Below, one piece after another: positions 36,807 through 45,820 of a stretch of DNA of 57,522 nucleotides. Each line of letters begins with the position of its first letter. Position 1 is the stretch's first letter. The position numbers and the translations under genes were made by a program. The notes beneath the pieces are model-generated. The model was not told the DNA's origin, did not search any database, and worked only from the letters and a program-made list of their open reading frames with translations. Origin of the DNA: Hyphomicrobiales bacterium (GTDB taxonomy: Bacteria; Pseudomonadota; Alphaproteobacteria; Rhizobiales; Beijerinckiaceae); the NCBI GenBank assembly GCA_027483795.1, contig JAIXTT010000032.1, positions 1 through 57,522 on the forward strand. The letters run 5' to 3'.

Positions 36807-37438
36807 GCCGCGCCTCCCGCGTGCCGGAAGGACGCGCCCGTTCCGCGGGCGACCTGATGGAAGGGCAGCACGCCGTAGCGCAATGCGTACCAGCCGAGCT
36901 TGACGTATTCCGCCGCGACGCGCGGCGCATCGGCGTCGGCGAGGCGGTCGAGCGCGCCGCCCGCGGGCTCGACGGGTGCGGCGAGCAGCGCGAGTCGCGG
37001 CGCGACGGCGTCGAAACAGGCCAATGCGCGCCGCATATGGAACCAGCTCGTGACCAGCACGACGCGCCGCGCCTCCATCCGCACCAGGATCGGCGCGGAG
37101 AAGGCGGCGTTCTCCATCGTGTTGCGGGACAGGCATTCGACCTCGACCGCGGGCGGCGGAACGCCCCGACGCACGAGTTCGTCGCGGATCGAGAGACAAT
37201 CGCCGTCGCCCGTGACGAGGATGCGGGGCGCGACGCCGTCCCGGAAAAGGGCCGCGGCCCGCGCGGCCCTGCGCGGCCCGTCGCCGCCCAGCACGACGAT
37301 CGCGTCCGCGGGCTTCAGAGCGCTGCGCACCGCGAGCAGCGGATCCGCCGCAAGAACCAGCGCGGCCGCGGCCGCGAGAACCGCAAGAGGCACGAGCAGA
37401 AGAAGGAGCGCGAGGCGCCGGAAAGGACCGGGCCTCAT
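36803..37438 (-). CDS. YdcF/DUF218-family protein
   Basis: 211 residues: one N-terminal membrane anchor (about residues 8-30) then a DUF218 domain with ADAIVVLGGDGPRRAARAAAL, LVTGDGDCLSI, SRNTMENAAFSAPI and VLVTSWFHMRRALACF. ElyC/SanA/YdcF proteins of this kind influence envelope polysaccharide or peptidoglycan lipid-carrier use in enterobacteria; the molecular activity is unclear. It sits between the GT2 gene and the polymerase-like gene with four-base overlaps on both sides, which suggests a role in polymer assembly here. The domain is probably periplasmic. Confidence 0.87.
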   Translation of the reverse strand: MRPGPFRRLALLLLLVPLAVLAAAAALVLAADPLLAVRSALKPADAIVVLGGDGPRRAARAAALFRDGVAPRILVTGDGDCLSIRDELVRRGVPPPAVEVECLSRNTMENAAFSAPILVRMEARRVVLVTSWFHMRRALACFDAVAPRLALLAAPVEPAGGALDRLADADAPRVAAEYVKLGWYALRYGVLPFHQVARGTGASFRHAGGAA

Positions 37439-38268
37439 ATCGGCAGCCCGTCCGCGCGCCGGCGCATCTCGGCCATCTTGGTCACGATCATGAGCTCGTA
37501 GGCCGCGAGCATGCGGCAATACATGAGCCCCTGCCGGCCTTCGAGAAAGCCGCCGCGCCAGAGATACATGTAGAGAAAGCGCAGGGTCGGCCGACAGGGC
37601 ATCCGGAAGGAAAGTTCCTTCAGCACGCGTCGGCGCACCGCCGGATCGCGGTCGAGGAGATCGCGCAGGGCGAGCCCGCCCGCATCGAGGCTCTTCAGGG
37701 ATTCCCGCGCTTCGTGGAGCGAGTAGCGGTTGTGCTTCTCGAACCAGTGATCGAGCCCCTTGTTGAAGCTGTAATGCACGAAATGGCCCTCGAGCCGCCC
37801 CTCTTCGCCTCGGACGTCCCAGGTGCAGTTGATCTCGCGGCGGAGCGCGACCCTGTCGGGCCGCACCAGCCGCATGATCCATGTGGGATAGAGACTGCTG
37901 CGCCGGATCCAGCGGCCCATGAACATGTTCTTGTACCGCGCCCGGAAGGCGACCCGCCGCTCGGCGGGGTCGCGCGCGATGGCGAGCATCTCGTCGCGCA
38001 GTTCGGGCGGCGTGGTCTCGTCGGCATCCGGCAGATAGAGCCACGAATGCTTGAAGGGGATCTTCTCGAGACCGAACATGCGTTGCTCGCGCTCGCAGTC
38101 GAAAACGCGACGGACCACGCGCGCTCCGGCGCGTTCGGCGATCTCGACCGTGCGGTCCGTGCTGCCGGAATCGAGCACCACGACGTCGTCGCACCAGCCG
38201 AGGCTTTCGAGGCAGCGCGGCAGGTTCTCTTCCTCGTTCAACGTCAGGATCAGGGCCGAAATGCTCAT
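37435..38268 (-). CDS. glycosyltransferase family 2 (WaaE/KdtX-like)
   Basis: 277 residues with the GT-A fold: ISALILTLNEEENLPRCLES at the N-terminus, VVVLDSGSTDRTVEIAERAG, and the metal-binding DxD equivalent in WLYLPDADETTPP. The middle region FRARYKNMFMGRWIRRS and the C-terminal pattern resemble LPS-core beta-1,4-glucosyltransferases of the WaaE type. Its end overlaps the start of the DUF218 gene by four bases, and it follows the acetyltransferase gene after 9 bases. It probably adds one sugar of the repeat unit or a side branch; specificity is unknown. Confidence 0.92.
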   Translation of the reverse strand: MSISALILTLNEEENLPRCLESLGWCDDVVVLDSGSTDRTVEIAERAGARVVRRVFDCEREQRMFGLEKIPFKHSWLYLPDADETTPPELRDEMLAIARDPAERRVAFRARYKNMFMGRWIRRSSLYPTWIMRLVRPDRVALRREINCTWDVRGEEGRLEGHFVHYSFNKGLDHWFEKHNRYSLHEARESLKSLDAGGLALRDLLDRDPAVRRRVLKELSFRMPCRPTLRFLYMYLWRGGFLEGRQGLMYCRMLAAYELMIVTKMAEMRRRADGLPI

Positions 38269-38277
38269 GCGTCGTCC

Positions 38278-38883
38278 TCATCCACCGCGCGGGCGATCGG
38301 CGATTCCGGACCGCCGCCGCATGCGGAGCGGCCGTGCGGGATTACCGACGGCGACGGTCCAGGCCGGCACGTCGCCGAAGACGGAGGCCCGCGCCCCGAC
38401 AACCGCCCCTTCCCCGACGACGACGCCGGGTCCGATGAAGACGTCGGCCGCGACCCAGGCTTCGGCCCCGATCGTGATCGGGGCGCCGACCAGCGGCATG
38501 TCGGGCAGGTCGGGATCATGCGTCGCGGCGCAGAGAAAGGCGTATCGGCTGACGACCGCATTCGCCCCGAGCGTGATCCGGTCGACCGCGTAGCAGTCGA
38601 CATCGGGGCTCAGACAGGCGTTCGGCCCCATTTCCAGATTCCAAGGAGCCCAGATCCGCACGGAAGGATGCACGATCGATCCCGGCCCCATCCGCGCGCC
38701 GAAGAGGCGCAGCAGCAGGCGTCGCCACGCATGCATGAATTTCGGACTGGGCCGGAAGAGCAGGAGATGCACCGCCCCCCACAAGGCCCGCATGGCCTTG
38801 TTGCGGAGCGGATGCGGGCTCGGGCGATGACCGCGTTCCCGCGGCGCCGCGTAGAGAGTGCGCGATCCGCCGGCGGCGCTCAT
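38278..38883 (-). CDS. hexapeptide acetyltransferase, WcaF-like
   Basis: 201 residues. After a basic N-terminal segment (ALWGAVHLLLFRPSPKFMHAW) comes a left-handed beta-helix: MGPGSIVHPSVRIWAPWNLE, AVVSRYAFLCAATHDPDLPD and IGPGVVVGEGAVVGARASVFG, ending VAVGNPARPLR. The 'CAATHDPDxPDMPL' stretch is typical of WcaF/colanic-acid O-acetyltransferases, which acetylate a sugar of the polymer using acetyl-CoA. Its ATG overlaps the previous glycosyltransferase stop (ATGA). O-acetylation of the exported polysaccharide is the likely role. Confidence 0.9.
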   Translation of the reverse strand: MSAAGGSRTLYAAPRERGHRPSPHPLRNKAMRALWGAVHLLLFRPSPKFMHAWRRLLLRLFGARMGPGSIVHPSVRIWAPWNLEMGPNACLSPDVDCYAVDRITLGANAVVSRYAFLCAATHDPDLPDMPLVGAPITIGAEAWVAADVFIGPGVVVGEGAVVGARASVFGDVPAWTVAVGNPARPLRMRRRSGIADRPRGG

Positions 38884-40076
38884 GCCGAGAACCTCTCCCG
38901 CGCGGTGCGCAGCATCGTCTTGATCGGCGACGGCAGGCGCGAGCGCCAGCCGTCGCGCAGACCCGCCGGGAAGCTCCAGCGCGAAAGCGGCAGCGGAGCG
39001 GGCGTTCTCACCCGGCGCGCGGTCCGGATCGCCTCGGCATATCCGGCAGCCATCGCCCGGGGCGTGCGGCGCTCGCGGATGCTGGCCACGGCGGCCATGG
39101 ATAGAGGGTCGAGCCGCCAAGGCTCCAGTGCGAGCCGGTCCAGGATGCGTGCCGCCGCGGCGACGTCGCCGATCTCGAAGAGGAAGCCGTTGACGTCGGA
39201 GGAGACGATGTCGTCGGTCACGCCGCGGATGCGCGAGACGACGGGTACGCAGCCCGCGGCCATGGCCTCCATCAGCGCCATCGGGTGCCCTTCGTAGCGC
39301 GAGGGCATCAGGGCGATGTCCTGCTCCGCGAGGGCGGCCCGGACCGCCACGGGCGGCATCATGCCGGTGAAGACGGCGGGAAGGCCCGCCTCGGCGATCT
39401 TCGTCCGCAAGGCGTCGAGATCCGGGCCGTCGCCGACGACCGTGAGCATCGGCGGCGTCTTCACGGCGGCAAGAATCCGGGGAATGAGCAACACCCCCTT
39501 CGCGGCTTCCTCGACGCGCCCGAGAAAGACCACGCGAAGACCCGCCGCGCCGACGGGGCGCGGTCGCCGCGGCTCCGCGCCGACCCTGATCGCGTTCGGC
39601 ACGGCGAAGGTGATCGCCGGTTCGAAACCGTGCTTGGCGATCAGATCTTCCCGGATGCGCCGCGACACGCCGACCGTCGCGTGGACATGGTCGCGGATCG
39701 CCTCGGCGGCCTCATAGGTGCCGACGGTGATGTTGTGCACGACCATCACCCGCAGGATCCGATCGGGCAGATAGCGGACGAGATTGGTCTCGGTCCGGTC
39801 CGCCAGCACGTTGACGAAGACGCCTTCGGCCCCGGCCGCCTCGAGCGCGTCGATCAGGAGGCGGGCTTGCTCCGCATCGTCGCGCCCGTCCTCGCCGACC
39901 GCGACGCCCGCTCGGACCGCCTCGGACGCGAAGGGATCGGCGAGGGCCGCGCGGGCGGCTTCCCCCCGGCCGATCCAGAACAGATCCACGCCCTCCGCCG
40001 CGAGCGCGGCCCGCAATTCCACGAAGACCGACCAGGTTCCGCCCGGATGGGGACGGCAGAAATAGGCCCATCTCAT
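38880..40076 (-). CDS. glycosyltransferase family 4
   Basis: 398 residues beginning RWAYFCRPHPGGTWSVFVEL. The C-terminal donor domain has LRVVFLGRVEEAAKGVLLIP, TVVGDGPDLDALR and the E-x7-E motif YEGHPMALMEAMAAG. It shows no membrane helix and is probably a peripheral inner-membrane enzyme. It is coupled by ATGA overlaps to the initiating transferase gene before it and the acetyltransferase gene after it, so it may add the second sugar of the repeat unit; that ordering is inference. Confidence 0.92.
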   Translation of the reverse strand: MRWAYFCRPHPGGTWSVFVELRAALAAEGVDLFWIGRGEAARAALADPFASEAVRAGVAVGEDGRDDAEQARLLIDALEAAGAEGVFVNVLADRTETNLVRYLPDRILRVMVVHNITVGTYEAAEAIRDHVHATVGVSRRIREDLIAKHGFEPAITFAVPNAIRVGAEPRRPRPVGAAGLRVVFLGRVEEAAKGVLLIPRILAAVKTPPMLTVVGDGPDLDALRTKIAEAGLPAVFTGMMPPVAVRAALAEQDIALMPSRYEGHPMALMEAMAAGCVPVVSRIRGVTDDIVSSDVNGFLFEIGDVAAAARILDRLALEPWRLDPLSMAAVASIRERRTPRAMAAGYAEAIRTARRVRTPAPLPLSRWSFPAGLRDGWRSRLPSPIKTMLRTARERFSA

Positions 40077-41167
40077 GGCAGCCTCTCCCTCGCGCCTTCG
40101 CCCCGCTCCGCGAGCGCGAGCTTCGGCCTGCCGCGCGGTGCGGCCGAGGCGGCCTCGCTCCGGTCCGACAGGACGAAGACCGTATGGAGCAGCAGGACCG
40201 GAACGAGCCCGACGAGCATCACCCCGTCGGAGACGCCCGCCGCCGCGCCCGCGATCCCGAGGCCGCCGAGCCCGAAACAGACCGCCGTGAGCAGAAAGGC
40301 GGTGCGTCCCGGCGAGCCCGTCCTGCGCAGGACGACGTGATGCAGATGGTTGCGGTCGGGCGAGAAGGGGCTGCGTCCGTCGGCGATGCGGCGCAGGGCG
40401 AGGCTCACGGTGTCGATGGCCGGCAGGGCGCAGACCCAGAGCAGAGCCGGAAATCCCGCAACGGGGGCCTCCCCCGACGACAGGGCGACGATGAAGAAGG
40501 CGACCGCGCCGCCGAGCATGGTGCTGCCCGCATCGCCCATGAACACGCTGGCCTTGCTCAGCCAAGGATGCCGGAGATTGAAGACGAGAAATCCCAGAAC
40601 CGCGGCCAGCAGCAGGACGATGGGCTGAAGCTCCGCCCGGCCGTGCAGGGCCGCGAGCAGCGCGAGCCAGAACAGCGCCGCGCCGACCGCACCTCCGGCG
40701 AGGCCGTCGACCCCGTCCATCATGTTGAAGGCGTTTACGATTCCGACGATGAAGACGAGCGTGAAGGGAACCGCGAGAACCGCGGCGTCGCCGAATCCGT
40801 CGGGCAGGACGGGCCGCACCGCGTGGTCCGCGCCGAAGATGAACACAAGCGCCGCGAACGACTGAAGAACGAGCTTGATCTTGGGGCCCAGTTCCGCCCG
40901 GTCGTCGACGATGCCCGTCGCGACGAGGACGGCCGATCCGCCGACGAAGGCCGCGAGCGGCCCCTGCACCGCGTCGAGAAGCGCCGTCGCGACGACGAAG
41001 GCGCAGAACATCGCGACCCCGCCGACAGCGGGCACGCCGCCCTCATGCAGCTTCCGCTCGTTCGGCATGTCCACCAGCCCGAGCGCGGGCGCGGCCCGCT
41101 TGAGCAGGAGCACGAGCACCACGGACATCAGAAAGGCGTTGAGGACATGGCTCGCGACCGATGACAT
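40073..41167 (-). CDS. WecA/MraY-type undecaprenyl-phosphate sugar-1-phosphate transferase
   Basis: 364 residues with about ten membrane helices. Signature motifs of the polyprenyl-phosphate N-acetylhexosamine-1-P transferases are complete: LVDMPNERKLHEGGVPAVGG, TGIVDDRAELGPK (DD catalytic pair), NAFNMMDGVDGLAGG, VFMGDAGSTMLGG and the His motif DRNHLHHVVLRR. It would start the repeat unit by loading GlcNAc-1-P or a related sugar on undecaprenyl phosphate. The ATG at 41167 follows a GGGGGG stretch. An upstream ATG with no ribosome site is possible. It heads the block of coupled assembly genes 183 bases after the flippase gene. Confidence 0.93.
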   Translation of the reverse strand: MSSVASHVLNAFLMSVVLVLLLKRAAPALGLVDMPNERKLHEGGVPAVGGVAMFCAFVVATALLDAVQGPLAAFVGGSAVLVATGIVDDRAELGPKIKLVLQSFAALVFIFGADHAVRPVLPDGFGDAAVLAVPFTLVFIVGIVNAFNMMDGVDGLAGGAVGAALFWLALLAALHGRAELQPIVLLLAAVLGFLVFNLRHPWLSKASVFMGDAGSTMLGGAVAFFIVALSSGEAPVAGFPALLWVCALPAIDTVSLALRRIADGRSPFSPDRNHLHHVVLRRTGSPGRTAFLLTAVCFGLGGLGIAGAAAGVSDGVMLVGLVPVLLLHTVFVLSDRSEAASAAPRGRPKLALAERGEGARERLP

Positions 41168-41350
41168 CCGCACCCCCCGAGCGTTCCGGTACGGCATGAT
41201 CGCCCTGCTCGCCGCGCCGCCCGATTCCTGCCTTGTGAGAGGCGGGCCTCTCCCGGATGAGGCTCCGCCGGGGCTCGCCGTCCTCTCGCCCTCCCCTTTC
41301 GACGGAACGGCTCGTCCAATGCGGGACGGCGGGCGAAGGAACACGAAACC

Positions 41351-42871
41351 TTAGGCCGAAGGCGGCGCGGCGGAGGCGGAGCGGGAGCGAAGCATCCGCA
41401 GACCGGCCCGGAGCGCGCGGCGGATCTCGCCCGCGAGCGGGTGCCGCAGGAGGAACAACGATGCGGCCCAGACCGCGACCGTCGCCGCGGCCGTTCCGAC
41501 CGAGACGGGACCGGACGGAGCGGGACCGACCGAAAGCAGCAGGATCGCGGGGACGGCGACGGTGCAGGCCGTGACGAGCGCCGCGGGAGCGAGCGCGGCG
41601 GCGAGTTCACGCAGGTCGAACGGCATGCGCCGGCGGATGAAGGCCAGCGCGACCGCGATCTGCAAGGGACCGGTCACGAGCATGCTCGCCGCCACGGCCT
41701 CGGCCCCGAACGGCGCGGCCGCCGCCGTGATCGCGAAGGACGGCGGGAGCGAGATCATGCTCGCCGAGAAGGTGTCCCTGATCCGCCCCAGAGAGACCAG
41801 CAGCGGGAAGGTCATGAAGGCGGGGAGCATCGTCATCGAAGCGACCGCCATCAGGCTCAGGATCGGCGCGGCGCCGACCCATTGCGGACCGAGCACGAGC
41901 ACCGTGAGCGGTTCCGCCGTCAAAGCGAGACAGGCGAGGAAGGGCCATTGCACGGCCGCGGCGAGACCGAGCCCGCCGAGCCAGGCGGCTTTGGGGTCAC
42001 CGCCGTTGCGCGCATGATCGGAGAGCGCGGGCAGGATCACGGGCTGCAGCGCGCCGAGGATCAGCCGTTCGGGCAATTGGCAGAGCTGCTGCGCGCGCCC
42101 GAAAAGGCCCACCGCCTCCATCCCCGCCGTTCGTCCCAGAAGCAGGGCCGGGAGCGCGCCATGAAACACGTTGAGGACGACGGTGGCGCTCGACCAGCCG
42201 CCGAAGGCCGCGACCTTCCGCCAGCTCCTCAGCGTCGGCACGAACATCCAGAGGCCGGGCGCGAAACGAAATGCGACCAGCGCGGAGGCCGCCGCGGCGA
42301 CGACGCCCGCCCAGACGAGGCTCATCGCGCCGAAGCCGAGCCATGCGAGCAGGATCGCGACCGCGCAATTCGTGCCCGCATTCACGACGCTCACCGCAGC
42401 GACCGCATCGAAGGCGAGACGACGACGCAACAGCGCGGTGATCGGGCCGATAAAGGGCGCGGCGAGCAAGGCGAGCGCGGAGATGCGCAGAACGGGGGCG
42501 AGGGCGGGATCGCCGTAAAGCGCGGCGACGGGATCGGCGACGGCGATGATCGCGGCCGCAAGGGCGACCGACAGGACGAGCCCCGCCGTGAAGGCGCTGC
42601 GCACGTCCTCGCGTCGGATGTCCTTTTCCTGAATCAGGAAGACGCCGACGCCGAAATCACGGAAGGCCTCGAGCAGCGCCAGCAGGCCGCCCGCGAGCAG
42701 CACGAGCCCGATCTCCGCGGGCGCGAGCAACCGGCTCAGCACCACCAGAGCCAGCAGATTGAGCGCCCCGGACACGTAGCGATCCAGCGCCGCGAAGCCC
42801 ATGGAACGGCGAAGACCGCCGGATTTCGGTTCGAACTCGCCCCCTTCGTCCCGCACGGCGTCCGCCTTCAC
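41351..42871 (-). CDS. oligosaccharide flippase (Wzx/MATE-like)
   Basis: 506 residues with 12-14 membrane helices and the polysaccharide-export (MOP superfamily) N-terminal pattern ALDRYVSGALNLLALVVLSRLLAPAE (quoted in part), then RDFGVGVFLIQ and FGRAQQLCQLPERLI. It would flip the completed lipid-linked repeat unit to the periplasm. The start is placed at GTG 42871, which overlaps the preceding stop (GTGA), the junction type used throughout this locus. An ATG at 42907 without a ribosome site would add 12 residues. A WzxC/TuaB-type (LPS O-antigen or teichuronic) transporter is the closest class by appearance. Confidence 0.92.
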   Translation of the reverse strand: MKADAVRDEGGEFEPKSGGLRRSMGFAALDRYVSGALNLLALVVLSRLLAPAEIGLVLLAGGLLALLEAFRDFGVGVFLIQEKDIRREDVRSAFTAGLVLSVALAAAIIAVADPVAALYGDPALAPVLRISALALLAAPFIGPITALLRRRLAFDAVAAVSVVNAGTNCAVAILLAWLGFGAMSLVWAGVVAAAASALVAFRFAPGLWMFVPTLRSWRKVAAFGGWSSATVVLNVFHGALPALLLGRTAGMEAVGLFGRAQQLCQLPERLILGALQPVILPALSDHARNGGDPKAAWLGGLGLAAAVQWPFLACLALTAEPLTVLVLGPQWVGAAPILSLMAVASMTMLPAFMTFPLLVSLGRIRDTFSASMISLPPSFAITAAAAPFGAEAVAASMLVTGPLQIAVALAFIRRRMPFDLRELAAALAPAALVTACTVAVPAILLLSVGPAPSGPVSVGTAAATVAVWAASLFLLRHPLAGEIRRALRAGLRMLRSRSASAAPPSA

Positions 42872-44511
42872 CGGAAACGCGCGACGATGCGCGAAGGGAT
42901 CCAGCATTTCACGAGGTCGAGTCTTCCGCCGAAACCCGGCCCGCGACGCAATGCGAGATCCAGCGCATGGGCCGCTCGCCGGGCGGGCGGCATGAGATGC
43001 AGTTGCGCGCAGACCAGCGCGTCGCGCTCCAGATCGGCGCCGTGGACGAAGGGGAGAAGCGCGTCGGGCAGGCCGGTCCGCATCGGGTCGGCCCTATCCT
43101 CCTCGGTTCCGCCGGGGCTGACGGGGTCGAGCGCGGCGATCGCGGTATGGACGGCGGCGAGGGAGGCTTTCCACGCCTCGCCGCAATGCGTCCCGACGAT
43201 GCCGCGGCGCGTCGCTTCGCCGAGGGCCGCACGTCCCTCCGGATCGTCGATCAGCCGGACGAGCGTGTCCGTGAGCGCGGCGACGGTGCCGGACGCGACC
43301 ATGGTCCCTTCGAGGCCGGGCATGTCCGCGCCGAGGATCTCCGCGCCGGGCGGGAAGGGATTGCGGCCGACGAGGGGCGTGGCGCGCAGCCCCGCTTCGA
43401 GCAGCGAGGTCGTCGAGACGAAGGGGAAGGAATCGGCATGGATGTCGGCCGCGTCATAGAAGTCGGCGACGTCGGGGGTCTCGGGAAGGACGAGGATCCG
43501 CCCGCCCGCGGCCTCCCGCGCGGCCGCCCAATCGGGCCGCTCGCCCGGCCCGACCACGACGAGCGAAGCCCGCGGCCGCGCGAGGAGGGCCGGGAGATGC
43601 GCATCGACGAAGCCGAGCCCGCCGACGGAGCGGTATTTGACGCGGCGCGCGACGGACACGATCAACGGCGCGGAAGGATCGAACCCCAGCCGCCGCTTGG
43701 CCTCGGCCCGCGACCGCCGCCGCGCGTCCGCTTCGACCGGGATCGGGAGCGCCAAGGACCGCTCGGGCGCGACGCCGCGGGCCCCCGTCGCGAGATCGCG
43801 GCCCGACCGGCGGAGTCCGATCACCGCATCCGCGATCGAGACCCCGGTCCAGAACAGATGATCCGCATGATCGAGCAGCGCGATCGGCGGCCGTTCGGCG
43901 AGGCCGGAAAAGGCGAGCAAGGGCACGACGTCCTGCGGCGCGACATGCAGCACGACGAGATCGACGCCCGCCGCGACCGCGCGCAGCTCGCGGGCGAGAT
44001 CGAGAAGCCCGGCCCGCCGGGTGCCGAGGCGGAAGATGCGGCCGCCCGCCGCGAGCACGGCCCGCGAAACGTCGGGCGGCACGGCCTTGCGCTGCCGGAT
44101 CAGCGCGATCGAATGCCGTGCGGCTTCCGCGTCGCGCTCGATCCAGCGACGGATCATCCGCGTGTGGCCGCCGACCGCCTCGACGGAGGTCGCCACATGC
44201 AGGACGGAGCGCGGCCGGCCCGTTGCGGCCGCAGGTCCCCGCGGAATCGCGCTTGAGCCGAGCGCCCGCCGCGCGATGCGCGCAGCCGGCGCCTCCAAGG
44301 CCCGCGACGCGAAAAGGCCGGAGGGATTGCAGACCGCATGAAAGGCGGCGATCTCGCACCAGGCCGCCGCATAGGCGTCGTCGCCGTCTCGGAACGCCTT
44401 TTCCGCCCGGCCGAGAAGCTGCCGGAAGGCCGCATGGTTCGCGGCCAGGATCGCGGGGCCCGCGGCGAGCCATCGCGCGACGAAATCGTCTTCCTGAGCT
44501 GCGACCTGCAT
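42868..44511 (-). CDS. large glycosyltransferase-like protein (GT-B)
   Basis: 547 residues, longer than usual GT4 enzymes. An N-terminal helical region of about 110 residues (FVARWLAAGPAILAANHAAF) precedes a GT-B core: VLHVATSVEAVGGHTRMIRR, LIVSVARRVKYRSVGGLGFV, VVVGPGERPDW, VADFYDAADIHADSFPFVST and a C-terminal helical tail. It has no membrane helix. It is the first gene of the minus-strand assembly operon, 225 bases divergent from the formyltransferase gene. The E-x7-E motif is replaced by SFPFVSTTSLLEAGL, so the donor site may be unusual. Confidence 0.82.
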   Translation of the reverse strand: MQVAAQEDDFVARWLAAGPAILAANHAAFRQLLGRAEKAFRDGDDAYAAAWCEIAAFHAVCNPSGLFASRALEAPAARIARRALGSSAIPRGPAAATGRPRSVLHVATSVEAVGGHTRMIRRWIERDAEAARHSIALIRQRKAVPPDVSRAVLAAGGRIFRLGTRRAGLLDLARELRAVAAGVDLVVLHVAPQDVVPLLAFSGLAERPPIALLDHADHLFWTGVSIADAVIGLRRSGRDLATGARGVAPERSLALPIPVEADARRRSRAEAKRRLGFDPSAPLIVSVARRVKYRSVGGLGFVDAHLPALLARPRASLVVVGPGERPDWAAAREAAGGRILVLPETPDVADFYDAADIHADSFPFVSTTSLLEAGLRATPLVGRNPFPPGAEILGADMPGLEGTMVASGTVAALTDTLVRLIDDPEGRAALGEATRRGIVGTHCGEAWKASLAAVHTAIAALDPVSPGGTEEDRADPMRTGLPDALLPFVHGADLERDALVCAQLHLMPPARRAAHALDLALRRGPGFGGRLDLVKCWIPSRIVARFR

Positions 44512-44736
44512 TCGGGGATTCCGCGATCCGTGACGGCCGCGACGAACCGGGCCGCGACGGAGGACGAGTTTAGAAAGGCGGTTCCGCCGCCGCATCCTGT
44601 CCGAAAAGGGGCAGCCTCCCCTCCCGGCGGACCCCCTCGAAGGAAGGCGAGGTCCGACGGAATGAGCGGCCGTCTACGCCTACGATGCGGACGACGCACC
44701 GCTTAGCTTCCGGGACGAGGACGGGAGGGACGACGG

Positions 44737-45669
44737 ATGCGGATCGCCTTGATCGGACGCACGCGCATGCTGCTGGAGGCGGGCCGAAGGCTCGCATCGG
44801 CGGGTCACGCCGTCGTGACCGTCCGGACCTCGGAAGCGGAGCCCTCCTACGACGTCGGCGTCGAGGATTTCCGGCGCTTCGCCGAGGATCGGGGCGCGGA
44901 ATTCGTCTGCGGGCTCGCGATCGGCACCCCGGAGGCGGCGGCCGGCCTCGCCGCAAGCGGGGCCGAAATCGGCATCGCGGTGAATTGGAAGACCGTGATC
45001 CCCCGCATCGCGCTCGACGCGCTGCCTTACGGCGTGCTCAACGCGCATGCGGGCGATCTGCCCCGCTATCGCGGCAATGCTTGCCCCAATTGGGCGATCC
45101 TGACGGGTGAGGAGCGCGTCGGCGTCACGGTCCACCGGATGAGCGAGGAACTCGATGCGGGCGACGTGCTGCTCAAGCGCTTCATCCCGCTGACGGAAGA
45201 CACCGACATCGGCGACATCCACCGAAGGCTGGCGACGCTCGTACCGGAGATGTTCGTCGAAGCCGTCGACGGACTCGCCGCCGGTCGGCTCCGCTTCGTG
45301 CCGCAATCCGACGATCCGGCCGGGATCCTGCGCTGTTTCCCGCGAAGGCCGGAGGACGGGCGGATCGACTGGTCGCATTCGGCCGAGCGCGTGCTGCGCC
45401 TCGTGCGCGCCTCGTCGCGTCCTTTTTCCGGAGCCTTCACGACGCTCGAAGGCGAAGGCAGGGTCACGATCTGGCGGGCGGAAAGGGCGCCGTTCCGCGG
45501 CGCGTTCCTCGCCGTGCCCGGGCAAGTCTGTTTCCGGATCGGCAACGATCCGGTGATCGCCTGTGCGGACGGCATGATCCGCCTTACGGACGTCGCGGTC
45601 GAAGGCGTGAACGACCCCGAAACGGCCAAGGCGACGCTGCATCGCAGCCTCAGGAACCGCCTCGTCTGA
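44737..45669 (+). CDS. sugar N-formyltransferase-like protein (formyl-THF dependent)
   Basis: 310 residues with the 10-formyltetrahydrofolate formyltransferase core: [20 protein letters not shown] gives the Asn102-x-His104 pair and [13 protein letters not shown] gives the catalytic Asp140. The C-terminal Fmt_C-like domain starts near [20 protein letters not shown]. Methionyl-tRNA formyltransferase has the same core, but its usual partner def is absent and the setting is a polysaccharide locus. The likely job is N-formylation of an amino sugar (as with VioF, WbkC, ArnA). GGGAGG lies 8 bases before the start. The gene is followed by gmd after 151 bases on the same strand. Confidence 0.88.
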   Translation: MRIALIGRTRMLLEAGRRLASAGHAVVTVRTSEAEPSYDVGVEDFRRFAEDRGAEFVCGLAIGTPEAAAGLAASGAEIGIAVNWKTVIPRIALDALPYGVLNAHAGDLPRYRGNACPNWAILTGEERVGVTVHRMSEELDAGDVLLKRFIPLTEDTDIGDIHRRLATLVPEMFVEAVDGLAAGRLRFVPQSDDPAGILRCFPRRPEDGRIDWSHSAERVLRLVRASSRPFSGAFTTLEGEGRVTIWRAERAPFRGAFLAVPGQVCFRIGNDPVIACADGMIRLTDVAVEGVNDPETAKATLHRSLRNRLV

Positions 45670-45690
45670 TCGCCCGGCGGGTCTAAGCCG

Positions 45691-45707
45691 GAGGGTGCAG
45701 CACCCTC
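45691..45707. promoter_or_regulatory. 17-base perfect palindrome upstream of gmd
   Basis: GAGGGTGC-A-GCACCCTC between the formyltransferase stop and gmd. The arms match perfectly with a single central base, which suits a dimeric-repressor operator better than a terminator, since the loop would be very small and no U-tract follows. Confidence 0.35.
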
Positions 45708-45820
45708 TCCTTCCGCGCCGCCCCTGCGTACCCCCCTGCCCCGCCAAGGCCCGAACGGACAGGATGTTCCGGACACGGCGCGGTCCTAGCCTTCGCGGAG
45801 AACCCTGCGGAGGACATGCG

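Noticed and set aside
42872-42907. ATG 42907 as the start of the flippase gene
   Set aside because: It has no ribosome site and would overlap the upstream gene by 40 bases. GTG 42871 gives the four-base overlap seen throughout the locus.
44737-45669. Methionyl-tRNA formyltransferase (fmt) as the identity of the formyltransferase gene
   Set aside because: The core fits, but the def partner is absent and the gene sits in a polysaccharide locus. Sugar N-formylation is the better explanation, though not proven.
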